This document shows positions 25,986-34,048 of a DNA stretch of 43,215 nt, piece after piece. Below the pieces are notes generated by a model. That model had not been told where the DNA came from. It did not search any database and saw nothing but the letters and a program-made list of their open reading frames with translations. The DNA comes from Ornithinibacillus scapharcae TW25 (GTDB lineage Bacteria > Bacillota > Bacilli > Bacillales > Amphibacillaceae): contig NZ_AEWH01000040.1 in NCBI RefSeq assembly GCF_000190475.1, positions 1 through 43,215 of the forward strand, given 5' to 3'. Made by a program: the position numbers and the translations under genes. Numbering within the stretch: the first letter of the stretch is position 1; every line of letters begins with the position of its first letter.

Positions 25986-26023
25986 GAAAAAGCTGACTTT
26001 CATATTTGAAAATCAGCTTTTTC
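25986..26023 (-). terminator. Terminator of the csoR-copA-copZ operon
   Basis: GAAAAAGCTGA and TCAGCTTTTTC form the outer stem, with an inner TTTC/GAAA pairing. T-rich on the minus-strand exit. Confidence 0.8.
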
Positions 26024-26033
26024 ATTCATATAG

Positions 26034-26240
26034 TTAGGCTTCCACATCATAGCCCTGCTCTTCTATTGCTTCTTTCATGGTATCAACATTTACCTTTGAA
26101 TCATCAAACATAACTTTTACAGAACCCGCTTCTAAGTTAACTTCAGCTGCTGATACACCATCTAATTTTTTTAATGCACCTTCAACTGACATTTTGCAGT
26201 GACCACATGTCATACCTTGTACATTTATCGTTTTCTCCAT
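26034..26240 (-). CDS. copZ: Copper chaperone CopZ
   Basis: A 68-residue heavy-metal-associated domain. GMTCGHC near the N-terminus gives the Cu(I)-binding Cys12 and Cys15, and the ferredoxin-like fold ends EAIEEQGYDVEA. It carries Cu(I) in the cytosol to CopA and CsoR. Start ATG follows AAAGGAGGTG. It lies 30 bases after copA in the same operon. Its C-terminal residues are nearly repeated in the remnant at 1776-1823. Confidence 0.96.
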   Translation of the reverse strand: MEKTINVQGMTCGHCKMSVEGALKKLDGVSAAEVNLEAGSVKVMFDDSKVNVDTMKEAIEEQGYDVEA

Positions 26241-26270
26241 GATTCTTTCACCTCCTTTAAATAGGTTGTC

Positions 26271-28655
26271 TTAGATTTTTACTCGTTTTAAACGAAGAGA
26301 GTTTGTTACAACACTAACTGAGCTTAAAGCCATTGCTGCACCAGCAATCCATGGTGCAAGTAATCCAATAGCTGCAACTGGAATTCCCGCTGTATTATAG
26401 CCGAATGCCCAGAAGAGGTTTTGACGGATATTTAGAATTGTCGCATGACTGATTCTAATGGCTTTTGGAATTAATAATAGCTCTCCACCAAGAATCGTAA
26501 CATCTGCCGCTTCAATCGCAACTTCCGTACCTGTGCCAATGGCAATTCCAATATCAGCAGTTACCAATGCCGGAGCATCGTTCACACCATCACCAACCAT
26601 TGCTACCTTTTTACCCGTATCTTGAATCTCTTTAACTTTATCAGCCTTTTCTTCAGGCAATACTCCGGCAATTACTTGGTCAATCCCTACTTGCTTAGCA
26701 ATTGCTCGAGCTGTTCTTTCATTATCCCCTGTTAACATGATTACTTCTAAGCCTTGTTCTTTTAACTCTTTAATTGCTTGTGGTGCTGTTTCTTTAATGG
26801 TATCCGCAACAGCAACCATACCACGATATTTTCCATCAATAGCTATCAACATCGCTGTTTTGCCATTGACTTCATATTCAACTAATATCTCTTCCTTATC
26901 TCCAATATCAACTTGGTGATTATGCATTAGTTTTCGATTACCTACAAGTATTTGTTTCCCAGTGATCTTCGCTTCTATACCATGACCAGGTATTGCAACA
27001 AACTCATCCACTTCGACAAAATCAACATCTTTTTCTGTTGCATAAGCGACAATGGCTTCTGCAAGTGGATGTTCCGATCCTTTTTCTGCACTAGCTAATA
27101 ATTGTAGTGTCTCTTCATCACCAGTGAAGTCCGTTACTTCAGGTTTTCCTTTTGTAATGGTCCCTGTTTTATCAAGAACGATAGCATTTAACTGATGCGT
27201 TCTTTCTAAGTGTTCTCCACCTTTAAACAAGATTCCACTTTCTGCCGCTCTACCTGTTCCAACCATAATGGAAGTTGGCGTTGCTAATCCTAATGCACAT
27301 GGACAAGCGATTACAAGTACAGCAATTGCTGCAACTAATGCAGGTTCAAATTCGCCAGGTTGAACAAACGCTATCCATACAATAAATGTTAAAATGGCAA
27401 TTACCACAACAATTGGCACGAAATATCCAGATATTATATCAGCCAAACGCTGAATTGGTGCTTTCGATCCTTGAGCTTCTTCTACAACTTTTATAATAGA
27501 AGAAAGCGCAGTATCCTTCCCTACTTTTGTAGCTTCCATTTCAACCGAACCATTTTTATTTATGGTTGACCCAATTACTTTCGCCCCCGGATCTTTCTCA
27601 ATAGGAATTGATTCACCTGTAAGCATGGATTCATCTACAGAGGTTCTTCCTTTCACAACAACACCATCTACAGGTATTTTCTCCCCAGGTTTTACAACTA
27701 ACCTATCGCCTACCACGACTCCTTCAATAGGAATCATTACTTCCTTACCACCTCTGATGACACGAGCTTCTTTTGCTTGTAGGTTAAGCAATTGAGAAAG
27801 TGCATTCGTTGTCTGGCTTTTTGCTCGAGCTTCTAAATATTTACCAAATAAAATCAATGTAATTAACACAGCACTTGTTTCAAAGTATAAGTGTGGCATA
27901 TACTCAGGATTACCGATGGTTTTAAATGCCTCGTATAAACTATAAAAATATGCAGCACTCGTTCCTAATGCAACCAATACATCCATGTTTGCTCCACCGT
28001 TCTTCAGGTTCTTATAGGCACCAACATAAAATTGCCATCCGATAATAAATTGAACAGGCGTTGCTAACGCAAATTGGAACCAAGGATTCATGAATATATG
28101 CGGTATATTCATATTAAATAGGTGAACCAGCATGGTTACGAGTAGTGGGACAGAAAGTATAGCCGAAACAATCAACTTGATTTTCTTACCTCGAAGTTCT
28201 TTCTCCTTATACGATTGCTTTTCTTTTGCTTCTGCCTTTGGTTTCGCGTCATAGCCAGTATTCTTGATTTTTTCAATCAAGGTATCTACATCGACTATGC
28301 CAGGATTATATTCAATCGCGGCACTTTCCGTCGTTAAATTTACAGTAGCATTCGTTACTCCTTCTTGCTTGTTCAGTACCTTTTCTATTCGGGTTGAACA
28401 CGCGGCACAAGTCATTCCAAACACATCAAGATCGACTTTCTCCTTTAAAACACCATACCCAATATTTTCGATTTTCTTCGTAATGTCATCAAGAGAAGTT
28501 TCTTCTGGATTATAGTCAATAGATGCCTTTTCCGTCGTTAAATTGACCTGAGCTTCAACTCCATCCATTTTATTTAATGTTTTTTCAATACGGTTGGAAC
28601 ACGCGGCACAGGTCATTCCTGTTATACCTAATGTTGCATGATTTGTTTCGCTCAT
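26271..28655 (-). CDS. copA: Copper-exporting P1B-type ATPase CopA
   Basis: A 794-residue ATPase with two N-terminal metal-binding domains ([13 protein letters not shown] and [13 protein letters not shown]), eight transmembrane helices and the Cu(I) motif CPC in [14 protein letters not shown]. Cytosolic motifs: TGES actuator loop, phosphorylation site [14 protein letters not shown] and [10 protein letters not shown]. It pumps Cu(I) out of the cell. ATG follows AAGGAGGG, 13 bases after csoR. Full length compared with Bacillus CopA (~800). Confidence 0.98.
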   Translation of the reverse strand: MSETNHATLGITGMTCAACSNRIEKTLNKMDGVEAQVNLTTEKASIDYNPEETSLDDITKKIENIGYGVLKEKVDLDVFGMTCAACSTRIEKVLNKQEGVTNATVNLTTESAAIEYNPGIVDVDTLIEKIKNTGYDAKPKAEAKEKQSYKEKELRGKKIKLIVSAILSVPLLVTMLVHLFNMNIPHIFMNPWFQFALATPVQFIIGWQFYVGAYKNLKNGGANMDVLVALGTSAAYFYSLYEAFKTIGNPEYMPHLYFETSAVLITLILFGKYLEARAKSQTTNALSQLLNLQAKEARVIRGGKEVMIPIEGVVVGDRLVVKPGEKIPVDGVVVKGRTSVDESMLTGESIPIEKDPGAKVIGSTINKNGSVEMEATKVGKDTALSSIIKVVEEAQGSKAPIQRLADIISGYFVPIVVVIAILTFIVWIAFVQPGEFEPALVAAIAVLVIACPCALGLATPTSIMVGTGRAAESGILFKGGEHLERTHQLNAIVLDKTGTITKGKPEVTDFTGDEETLQLLASAEKGSEHPLAEAIVAYATEKDVDFVEVDEFVAIPGHGIEAKITGKQILVGNRKLMHNHQVDIGDKEEILVEYEVNGKTAMLIAIDGKYRGMVAVADTIKETAPQAIKELKEQGLEVIMLTGDNERTARAIAKQVGIDQVIAGVLPEEKADKVKEIQDTGKKVAMVGDGVNDAPALVTADIGIAIGTGTEVAIEAADVTILGGELLLIPKAIRISHATILNIRQNLFWAFGYNTAGIPVAAIGLLAPWIAGAAMALSSVSVVTNSLRLKRVKI

Positions 28656-28668
28656 AGCTGCTCCCTCC

Positions 28669-28971
28669 TTACTTGGAGAATTGTTTTAGGACTTCCATTA
28701 ATTCCTCAATCGTTTCTTTACCTTCACCTTGTCTAATCGCATCACTAACACAATGGTTGATGTGTCGCTCGGTAACAGCGAAACCTACATTTTTTAAAGC
28801 CGATTGAATTGCACTTATTTGTACTAGAATATCTACACAGTATCGGTCTTCTTCAACCATTTTCTGTATTCCACGAACCTGACCTTCTATACGTTTTAAA
28901 CGGTTAATAACTTTTTGCTTTTCATCTTGAGTTCTTGGTTTACTTGGGTGATCATGTAAGAATTTATCCAA
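28669..28971 (-). CDS. csoR: Copper-sensing repressor CsoR
   Basis: About 100 residues. The metal ligands of CsoR are present: in the numbering from the GTG at 28980, Cys48 (RYCVDIL), His73 and Cys77 (RHINHC, H-x3-C). The helical body [20 protein letters not shown] is the DUF156 signature. Cu(I) binding releases it from DNA. TTG at 28969-28971 has AAAGGAAG 9 bases upstream and is preferred over the GTG at 28980, which lies right on the ribosome site. First gene of the csoR-copA-copZ operon. Confidence 0.95.
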   Translation of the reverse strand: MDKFLHDHPSKPRTQDEKQKVINRLKRIEGQVRGIQKMVEEDRYCVDILVQISAIQSALKNVGFAVTERHINHCVSDAIRQGEGKETIEELMEVLKQFSK

Positions 28972-29001
28972 ATGAATCACTTCCTTTTATTTTATACTTA
29001 T

Positions 29002-29030
29002 ACTATACCCCCATATGGTATTTTTGTCAA
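29002..29030 (-). promoter_or_regulatory. csoR promoter with CsoR operator in the spacer
   Basis: On the minus strand TTGACA (29025-29030), 17 bases, TATAGT (29002-29007). The operator ATACCATATGGGGGTAT (29005-29021, minus strand) lies between -35 and -10, the usual place for CsoR repression. The same pattern recurs at 32350-32366, and a weaker one at 29229-type position 31229-31245. Confidence 0.8.
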
Positions 29031-29086
29031 GAAGAGACATTCTATTTAGCGTTCTTCCATGAAAATTACCCAACAAGTGGTTCATA

Positions 29087-30505
29087 TTATTTGGTTGAAC
29101 GAGTAAACAGAAGTGCCAACACAGCACCAACCAAACCTATAATACCTCCCCAGAAAAACGCCTGTTGAAAACCATCATTCAATGCAACTACCTGTGACCC
29201 AGATGTGCTAGTGGCCGTTGTTGCACCTGCTATAGCTACTATTACAGCTAGACCTACTGCTGACCCAATTTGGTAAAAAGTATTGTACAAACCAGATGCA
29301 ATACCTGATTTTTCTGATTCGACCTCTGCCACGGATGCTGTTGTAGCAGGTAAGTAAGCAAGTGCATTACCTAGAGATGCTATTAATGAGGCCAATAGCA
29401 CATTAGTCCAATAGCTACCGTCTACTGTAGCAGTTTGTGAAAATAAAATACCCCCTACTCCAAGTAAGATAAACCCACTAATCATAGTTTTTTTGATTCC
29501 AAACCTATCCATAACCTTCTCTGCTATTAAGATCATAAATAGTGCCATAAAAATTGGCATCGGTAGCATGGCCATTGCTCCAACAAATGGAGAAAGCTGT
29601 AATACCTGTTGCAAATATAAGACAAGTATATATACAAGCGGGAACCATGATGCTGCTATTAAGAAAACAGAAACGTTCCCTATAGACAAGTTAGGGGTCT
29701 TAAAGATGTTAAGTGGCAGGAGCGGTTCTTTTATCTTAGACTGGATGATAATAAATAAGACAAGTAAGACTGCACCAATAGCCAATGGAAGCACAGTATT
29801 AACAGACTGCCAGCCATTATGCTCTGCTGTAACGATTCCATATACAATTAACATCGAAGAAACAGTAACTAGAATGGCACCGATATAATCGACACGACCA
29901 GTAGCTTTTCTTCTCGTTTTTTGCAAAAGCTTTGGAGAAAAAATAAGCACGATTATACCAAGCGGTACATAGATTAATAACGTCCAGCGCCAACCTAGAA
30001 GTTCTGTTATGACGCCACCTAAAACAATACCTAATGCGCCCCCTGCTGCACCAGAAAGTCCCCAAAATGCAAGTGCTTTACCCATTTCTTTACTATTAGA
30101 AGAAAAAAGTAGCATAATCATCGACAGTGCTGCAGGGGCAATAAAAGCAGACCCTAATCCTTGAACTGCTCGAGATGCATTTAGACTCATCTCACTCCAA
30201 GCTAACCCTGCAAACAACGATGATACAATTAACACGATGACACCCAAATTAAATATGCGTCGATTACCGAATAAATCCGCTAATCTCCCTCCCAAAAGGA
30301 GAAATCCTCCAAAAAACACAAGAAATGCACTCATTACCCATTGTAAGTTTTCTTGACTATAACCAAGCGTATCTTGAATAGATGGTAATGCAATCTGAAT
30401 AATGGCAGAATCCATCATTACAAGGAAATTGGCAAAACACAATAAAACTAGTGCTTTCCAACGCATTGGATCTGGTTGCGAGATTGATTGTGAATGTGTA
30501 GACAT
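29087..30505 (-). CDS. MFS multidrug exporter, DHA2 (14-helix) family
   Basis: A 472-residue transporter with about 14 hydrophobic helices. MDSAIIQIALPSIQDTLG (helix 1, with the Asp typical of the group), LLGGRLADLFGNRR (motif A) and GLGSAFIAPAALSMIM (motif B/C region) mark the EmrB/QacA-type DHA2 family, which exports drugs and other toxic compounds with proton exchange. Substrate unknown. ATG follows GGAGGTAGTACATC. It lies downstream of the reductase-like gene in the metal island, 72 bases away, with no terminator between, so it may be part of the same transcript. Confidence 0.85.
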   Translation of the reverse strand: MSTHSQSISQPDPMRWKALVLLCFANFLVMMDSAIIQIALPSIQDTLGYSQENLQWVMSAFLVFFGGFLLLGGRLADLFGNRRIFNLGVIVLIVSSLFAGLAWSEMSLNASRAVQGLGSAFIAPAALSMIMLLFSSNSKEMGKALAFWGLSGAAGGALGIVLGGVITELLGWRWTLLIYVPLGIIVLIFSPKLLQKTRRKATGRVDYIGAILVTVSSMLIVYGIVTAEHNGWQSVNTVLPLAIGAVLLVLFIIIQSKIKEPLLPLNIFKTPNLSIGNVSVFLIAASWFPLVYILVLYLQQVLQLSPFVGAMAMLPMPIFMALFMILIAEKVMDRFGIKKTMISGFILLGVGGILFSQTATVDGSYWTNVLLASLIASLGNALAYLPATTASVAEVESEKSGIASGLYNTFYQIGSAVGLAVIVAIAGATTATSTSGSQVVALNDGFQQAFFWGGIIGLVGAVLALLFTRSTK

Positions 30506-30577
30506 GATGTACTACCTCCATTTTTATTTTTTACAGTATTTTGATTCTAATTCTAAATAATGAGCGTCAGCCCTTAA

Positions 30578-31195
30578 CTATCCAGTCACTTCCTCTTTAC
30601 CTATCCGCTTCCAGAATTTAAAAAATGTCTCCCGTTTTTTGCCCATTTTCGAATAAGTATCAATAATCTTTTCTACAGTATCGTACAATTCCTCTGGAGT
30701 TATATTTTCCTTGAGTAATGAACCAACCTCCGCATCCATTCCTTTCCCTTTTCCACCAACATATAAATTGTAATGATCCTTAAACTTCATAACTCCTATG
30801 TCGCTTACCATAGGTTCTCCGCAACCAATTGGACAGCCTGTATAAGCCATCTTCAGCGTGAAGGGTACTGGCTTTCCGGCAAAACGGCGATTTAATTCTT
30901 TAGCCACTGGCATCCCTTCTCGTTCTTCACCTTTACAAAAATTGCAGGTTCGCAGACTTTTAACGAAGTTACCAACTGGGTAACAGGACAGCCCAACCCG
31001 TTCAAATTCCTCTATAATCTCCTCTTTTCTATTCTCTGGAATTTCTATATAGAGTTGTTGAAAAGTAGTCAATTCAAGTTCATCATCCGCATTCATATAT
31101 TTAGAGATTGTTACTAGTTGTCTTGCATCTAATTTTGCTCCAAACCCTATCCCACCATTTATAGCAATCTTTATTTTTTTATCTTCAGTCTCCAC
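30578..31195 (-). CDS. Small siroheme/iron-sulfur reductase-like protein (sulfite/nitrite reductase family)
   Basis: A 205-residue protein resembling the hemoprotein half of nitrite and sulfite reductases: N-terminal ferredoxin-like half (GGIGFGAKLDARQLVTISKY), TCNFCKGEEREGMPVAKELN and MAYTGCPIGCGEPMVSDIGV. Four Cys (84, 87, 121, 125) could bind a 4Fe-4S cluster next to siroheme. The usual first pair is C-x5-C; here it is C-x2-C, which is noteworthy. It is about a third of the size of normal enzymes, a type found in some Firmicutes and anaerobes. Electron donor and substrate unknown. Start is GTG behind AAAGGGGAA. A CsoR-type site lies just upstream. Confidence 0.65.
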   Translation of the reverse strand: METEDKKIKIAINGGIGFGAKLDARQLVTISKYMNADDELELTTFQQLYIEIPENRKEEIIEEFERVGLSCYPVGNFVKSLRTCNFCKGEEREGMPVAKELNRRFAGKPVPFTLKMAYTGCPIGCGEPMVSDIGVMKFKDHYNLYVGGKGKGMDAEVGSLLKENITPEELYDTVEKIIDTYSKMGKKRETFFKFWKRIGKEEVTG

Positions 31196-31225
31196 GCTTA
31201 TTCCCCTTTCCTCTCATATACACTT

Positions 31226-31245
31226 ACCATACTGGGGGAGGGTAT
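31226..31245 (-). promoter_or_regulatory. Possible CsoR/CstR-type operator
   Basis: The minus strand has ATACCCTCCCCCAGTAT (31229-31245) followed by GGTAAG, like the CsoR site at 32350. The TATGGT (31226-31231) could be a -10. No clear -35. The symmetric C/G-rich core fits the wider CsoR-CstR operator class rather than an exact copper site. Confidence 0.45.
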
Positions 31246-31275
31246 AATTTTATTTAAAAAATATACCCTATCCAA

Positions 31276-31560
31276 TTATTTACTATCTAAATTTAACAGC
31301 TGCTTTATTTCATCCTTATTTCTCTCGAACCCTACAAAACTAACCGATTTTCTCCTCACCCCAAACCTGGATGGACTGGAAAATATAAGTGCTGGTACTA
31401 TTCTATTTCCTGTTATCTTGATAAGATCCTTTTCTTTTGACGGTTGTTTTACTAAATCGAATTCCTTATGAGGAATTCGATAATTTTGCAGGAATTTCTT
31501 CAAGTCCTGGCAATCTGAGCAGGTAGGTCTAGTGTAGACTTCCAGATAATACTTCTTCAT
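31276..31560 (-). CDS. Thioredoxin/glutaredoxin-fold protein with CSDC
   Basis: A 94-residue cytoplasmic protein with YTRPTCSDCQDLKKFLQNY; Cys14 and Cys17 form a C-x2-C at the usual place. The next part (IPHKEFDLVKQPSKEKDLIK) follows the glutaredoxin order and IVPALIFSS is the cis-Pro region. A redox or thiol-transfer role, or metal binding by the C-x2-C, is likely. ATG follows CTAAGGGGGGAAGG. It lies between the His-rich gene and the reductase-like gene, in one operon. Confidence 0.75.
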   Translation of the reverse strand: MKKYYLEVYTRPTCSDCQDLKKFLQNYRIPHKEFDLVKQPSKEKDLIKITGNRIVPALIFSSPSRFGVRRKSVSFVGFERNKDEIKQLLNLDSK

Positions 31561-31597
31561 CTTAACCTTCCCCCCTTAGGCATATTACTAATCGTAC

Positions 31598-32269
31598 TTA
31601 CTCTGTTACTTCTATGACAAAAGGATAAACATATTTCTTATCACCAAACTTAAATTCTGCCCAAATTTTGTACATTCCCGCTTTTGAAAAGTGTGCTTTA
31701 AAAGTTGTCGTGTCTTCTGATTCTGGATGGACATGAATATACTGGTTGACTTTCTCATCGACAACAACCACATGACCCAAGGCACCTAGATGTGGATCTG
31801 GTATCACACCGTGCGTATGAAAGACCAATGGTACTTCTTCATTAGTAGTAGCGTGCACGGCATTTAAAGTGACCCTCTTTCCATCTATCTCTTTTGTCCA
31901 ATGGTCCATTCCTGCAAATCCCACTTTACTTGTTTCCATACTACCAACCTGAACAGTAATTGGCGTAATTTTATAAGCTTTTTTAACTGGTGAAATATCA
32001 ACAAACGCTTGATAAGTTCCATCAGTTAGAACTTGATTGACAACATAGAGTCCTTGTTTTTCTTTTTCTGGATGCAAATGATAGTACTTTTCTAAATCAT
32101 TACTAACAATGATGAAATGCATCGCTTTTTCATGTTGTATAGCAAGTTCAGGTGGAATACCATTATCATCTTCCAATTTAATTAGAATTTTTCCATTGTT
32201 GTACGTTACATCTATTTTAATCTCCGATTCAACATGATGAGCATGATGATTGTGTTTACTATGATCCAT
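31598..32269 (-). CDS. His-rich protein with two YtkA-like domains
   Basis: A 223-residue protein beginning MDHSKHNHHAHHVESE, a His-rich head likely to bind metal. Two similar beta domains follow, each with a His motif: HFIIVSNDLEKYYHLHPE, and later VNQYIHVHPESEDT. The ends of the repeats (DGTYQAFVDISP; AGMYKIWAEFKFGDKKYVYPF) resemble YtkA-like domains. No clear signal peptide, so it may stay in the cytosol. A copper-binding or copper-delivery role is suggested by the CsoR-type site directly upstream. ATG follows AGGAGGAAG. First gene of the operon with the CxxC protein and the reductase-like protein. Confidence 0.65.
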   Translation of the reverse strand: MDHSKHNHHAHHVESEIKIDVTYNNGKILIKLEDDNGIPPELAIQHEKAMHFIIVSNDLEKYYHLHPEKEKQGLYVVNQVLTDGTYQAFVDISPVKKAYKITPITVQVGSMETSKVGFAGMDHWTKEIDGKRVTLNAVHATTNEEVPLVFHTHGVIPDPHLGALGHVVVVDEKVNQYIHVHPESEDTTTFKAHFSKAGMYKIWAEFKFGDKKYVYPFVIEVTE

Positions 32270-32341
32270 TATTTCTTCCTCCTTCTAAGCTATAAGGTCA
32301 TCTTGCATACAAAATTATTAAATCATATTTAATTCCACCCC

Positions 32342-32372
32342 ATCTTACCATACCCCCGTTAGGTATTGTCAA
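32342..32372 (-). promoter_or_regulatory. Promoter with CsoR operator for the His-rich gene operon
   Basis: On the minus strand TTGACA (32367-32372), then ATACCTAACGGGGGTAT (32350-32366), which matches the csoR operator in 13 of 17 positions. A -10 TAAGAT (32342-32347) gives a long 19-base spacer. CsoR control of this operon is thus probable. Confidence 0.7.
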
Positions 32373-32447
32373 GAGGAAAGTTTACATTAGCTTCGAAAGC
32401 TTAGTGGCTAGTACGAAAAATAAACTATACATAGACAAATAAAAATA

Positions 32448-32482
32448 CCCCAAAAGCAAGATTTTCACTCTAACTTATGGGG
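32448..32482 (-). terminator. Probable terminator of czrA-czcD
   Basis: CCCCA (32448-32452) and TGGGG (32478-32482) close a long loop with some inner pairing. On the minus strand it is followed by TATTTTTATTTG. Confidence 0.55.
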
Positions 32483-32517
32483 CGCAAATTATATTGAAGA
32501 AGATATTTATTTCTGCA

Positions 32518-33468
32518 TTAATGATGGTGGTGATAGTGTCCAGATGATTCTGCTTTCGCTTTACATAATATTGAATCGCTATGAAGATGTGCTGTTGTTT
32601 CCAATTGAATCGTCATATGGTGGATGTTTTTGTGTTCAAGATCATGTTCGATTTGATGAAGCATTCGCTCACTTTCAGCAATGGACATTTGATCATCTAC
32701 AACCGCATGGCAGGAAAGGGCATTCAACCCGCTTGTAATCGACCAAATGTGTAAATCATGAACACCTTGAATGCCTTTTGTATTTTGGATTGTTTGGACC
32801 ACTTCGTCAACATCTACGTTTTGTGGCGTTCCTTCCATTAGTACATGTAGCCCGGATTTAGTAACATAATAGCCGCTTCGTAATACAAGTGCAGCAACTA
32901 CAACACTTGCAAGTGGGTCTGCCCAACCCCAACCAAAGAACATGATGAGCAAAGCAGCAATAATGGCGCCAATAGAACCAAGCATATCGCTAATTACATG
33001 TAAATATGCTCCACGCATATTCAAGTTCTCTTCAACATCTCCACCACGCATCATGACCCATGCAACCAAAATATTAATTAAGAAACCAATCGTAGCAATA
33101 ATTAACATTCCAGTTGATGCAACTTCAGGTGGATTTTGAAAGCGTTGAACCGCTTCATAAAAGATATAAATTGCAATTAGTACAAGAGTTACCCCATTCA
33201 GAACAGCTGCCAATATTTCAAATCGTTTATACCCGTATGTTTTACTATAGTTAGAAGCTTTTTCCCCAAGTGAAAAAGCCAGTAATGCAATCCCAAGTGA
33301 TATTGCGTCACTTAACATATGTCCCGCATCCGATAGTAACGCAAGACTGTTCGTCATGAATCCGCCAACAGCTTCCACAATCATATAACCGGTAATAATG
33401 ATAAAACTAATCATTAACGTCTTTTTATTCGCACCATGTGAATGATCATGTCCATGGTTGTGTCCCAT
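32518..33468 (-). CDS. czcD: Cation diffusion facilitator, zinc/cadmium/cobalt exporter
   Basis: A 316-residue CDF transporter. Six helices, with the zinc site LLSDAGHMLSDAISLGIALL in helix 2 and HVISDMLGSIGAIIAALLI in helix 5, give the HxxxD/HxxxD quartet. A cytosolic domain follows with HDLHIWSITSGLNALSCHAV. Both ends are His-rich: MGHNHGHDHSHGANKK and GHYHHHH at the very end, a natural His tail. It exchanges Zn, Cd or Co for protons. ATG follows AGGAGGGG. It is directly downstream of czrA. Confidence 0.93.
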   Translation of the reverse strand: MGHNHGHDHSHGANKKTLMISFIIITGYMIVEAVGGFMTNSLALLSDAGHMLSDAISLGIALLAFSLGEKASNYSKTYGYKRFEILAAVLNGVTLVLIAIYIFYEAVQRFQNPPEVASTGMLIIATIGFLINILVAWVMMRGGDVEENLNMRGAYLHVISDMLGSIGAIIAALLIMFFGWGWADPLASVVVAALVLRSGYYVTKSGLHVLMEGTPQNVDVDEVVQTIQNTKGIQGVHDLHIWSITSGLNALSCHAVVDDQMSIAESERMLHQIEHDLEHKNIHHMTIQLETTAHLHSDSILCKAKAESSGHYHHHH

Positions 33469-33485
33469 ATTAAGCCCCTCCTAAA

Positions 33486-33824
33486 CTAATGGTGTGCAGC
33501 ATGCTCGATTGCCTGCTTTAACAAGTTCATAACGTGAACATCATCCTCCGAATAAAACAGTGTTGTCCCTGCCCTCCTATATTTGACTAATCTTAGATTT
33601 TTTAGGAATCGTAATTGGTGAGAGACACTCGATTGACTTAGATTTAACGTCTCTGCTATATCATTGACGGAACGCTCCCCAGTACATAATAGGTTCAAAA
33701 TGCGAATTCTAGTAGGGTCGCTCAATGCTTTGAACGTTTGCGAAACGACAAACAACGTCTCTTCATCTAATTCTTTTTTTCTTTCATGAAACGTCTCCTC
33801 ATGTTTTAACTCTTCACTCATCAT
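33486..33824 (-). CDS. czrA: ArsR/SmtB-family metal sensor, CzrA type
   Basis: A 112-residue winged-helix repressor. [22 protein letters not shown] is the recognition helix region. The C-terminal helix [19 protein letters not shown] supplies Asp-x-His ... His-x2-His, the alpha-5 zinc site of CzrA and SmtB. No Cys metal site in the N-terminal arm, so it should sense Zn, Co or Ni rather than Cd or Pb. ATG follows AGAGGGG. Operon with czcD, under the operator at 33854-33873. Confidence 0.92.
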   Translation of the reverse strand: MMSEELKHEETFHERKKELDEETLFVVSQTFKALSDPTRIRILNLLCTGERSVNDIAETLNLSQSSVSHQLRFLKNLRLVKYRRAGTTLFYSEDDVHVMNLLKQAIEHAAHH

Positions 33825-33853
33825 TTTTACCCCTCTATACTATTTTTATTATT

Positions 33854-33873
33854 ATATGAACATATGCTCATAT
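33854..33873 (-). promoter_or_regulatory. CzrA-type operator
   Basis: ATATGAACATATGCTCATAT is an imperfect palindrome (ATATGA/TCATAT arms), the usual form of ArsR/SmtB-family operators. It lies 30 bases before the czrA start. Confidence 0.8.
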
Positions 33874-33961
33874 ATAGAATATGATGTTCTACAATAAATG
33901 TCAATTAGTTTGAACACCTAATTCAGAAAGCATTCTAAATTATAGTTATTCTAACAGATAA

Positions 33962-33992
33962 AAAGCCATGTCCGACTATAGGATATGGCTTT
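33962..33992 (-). terminator. Terminator of the beta-helix protein gene
   Basis: AAAGCCATGTCC and GGATATGGCTTT form a 12-bp stem with one G-T pair. T-rich in both directions; about 57 bases past the beta-helix stop codon. Confidence 0.75.
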
Positions 33993-34048
33993 TTATTCTT
34001 TCTATTTGTGTTCAAGGACAATATATCTTATCCCCTTTCAAATGGTAT

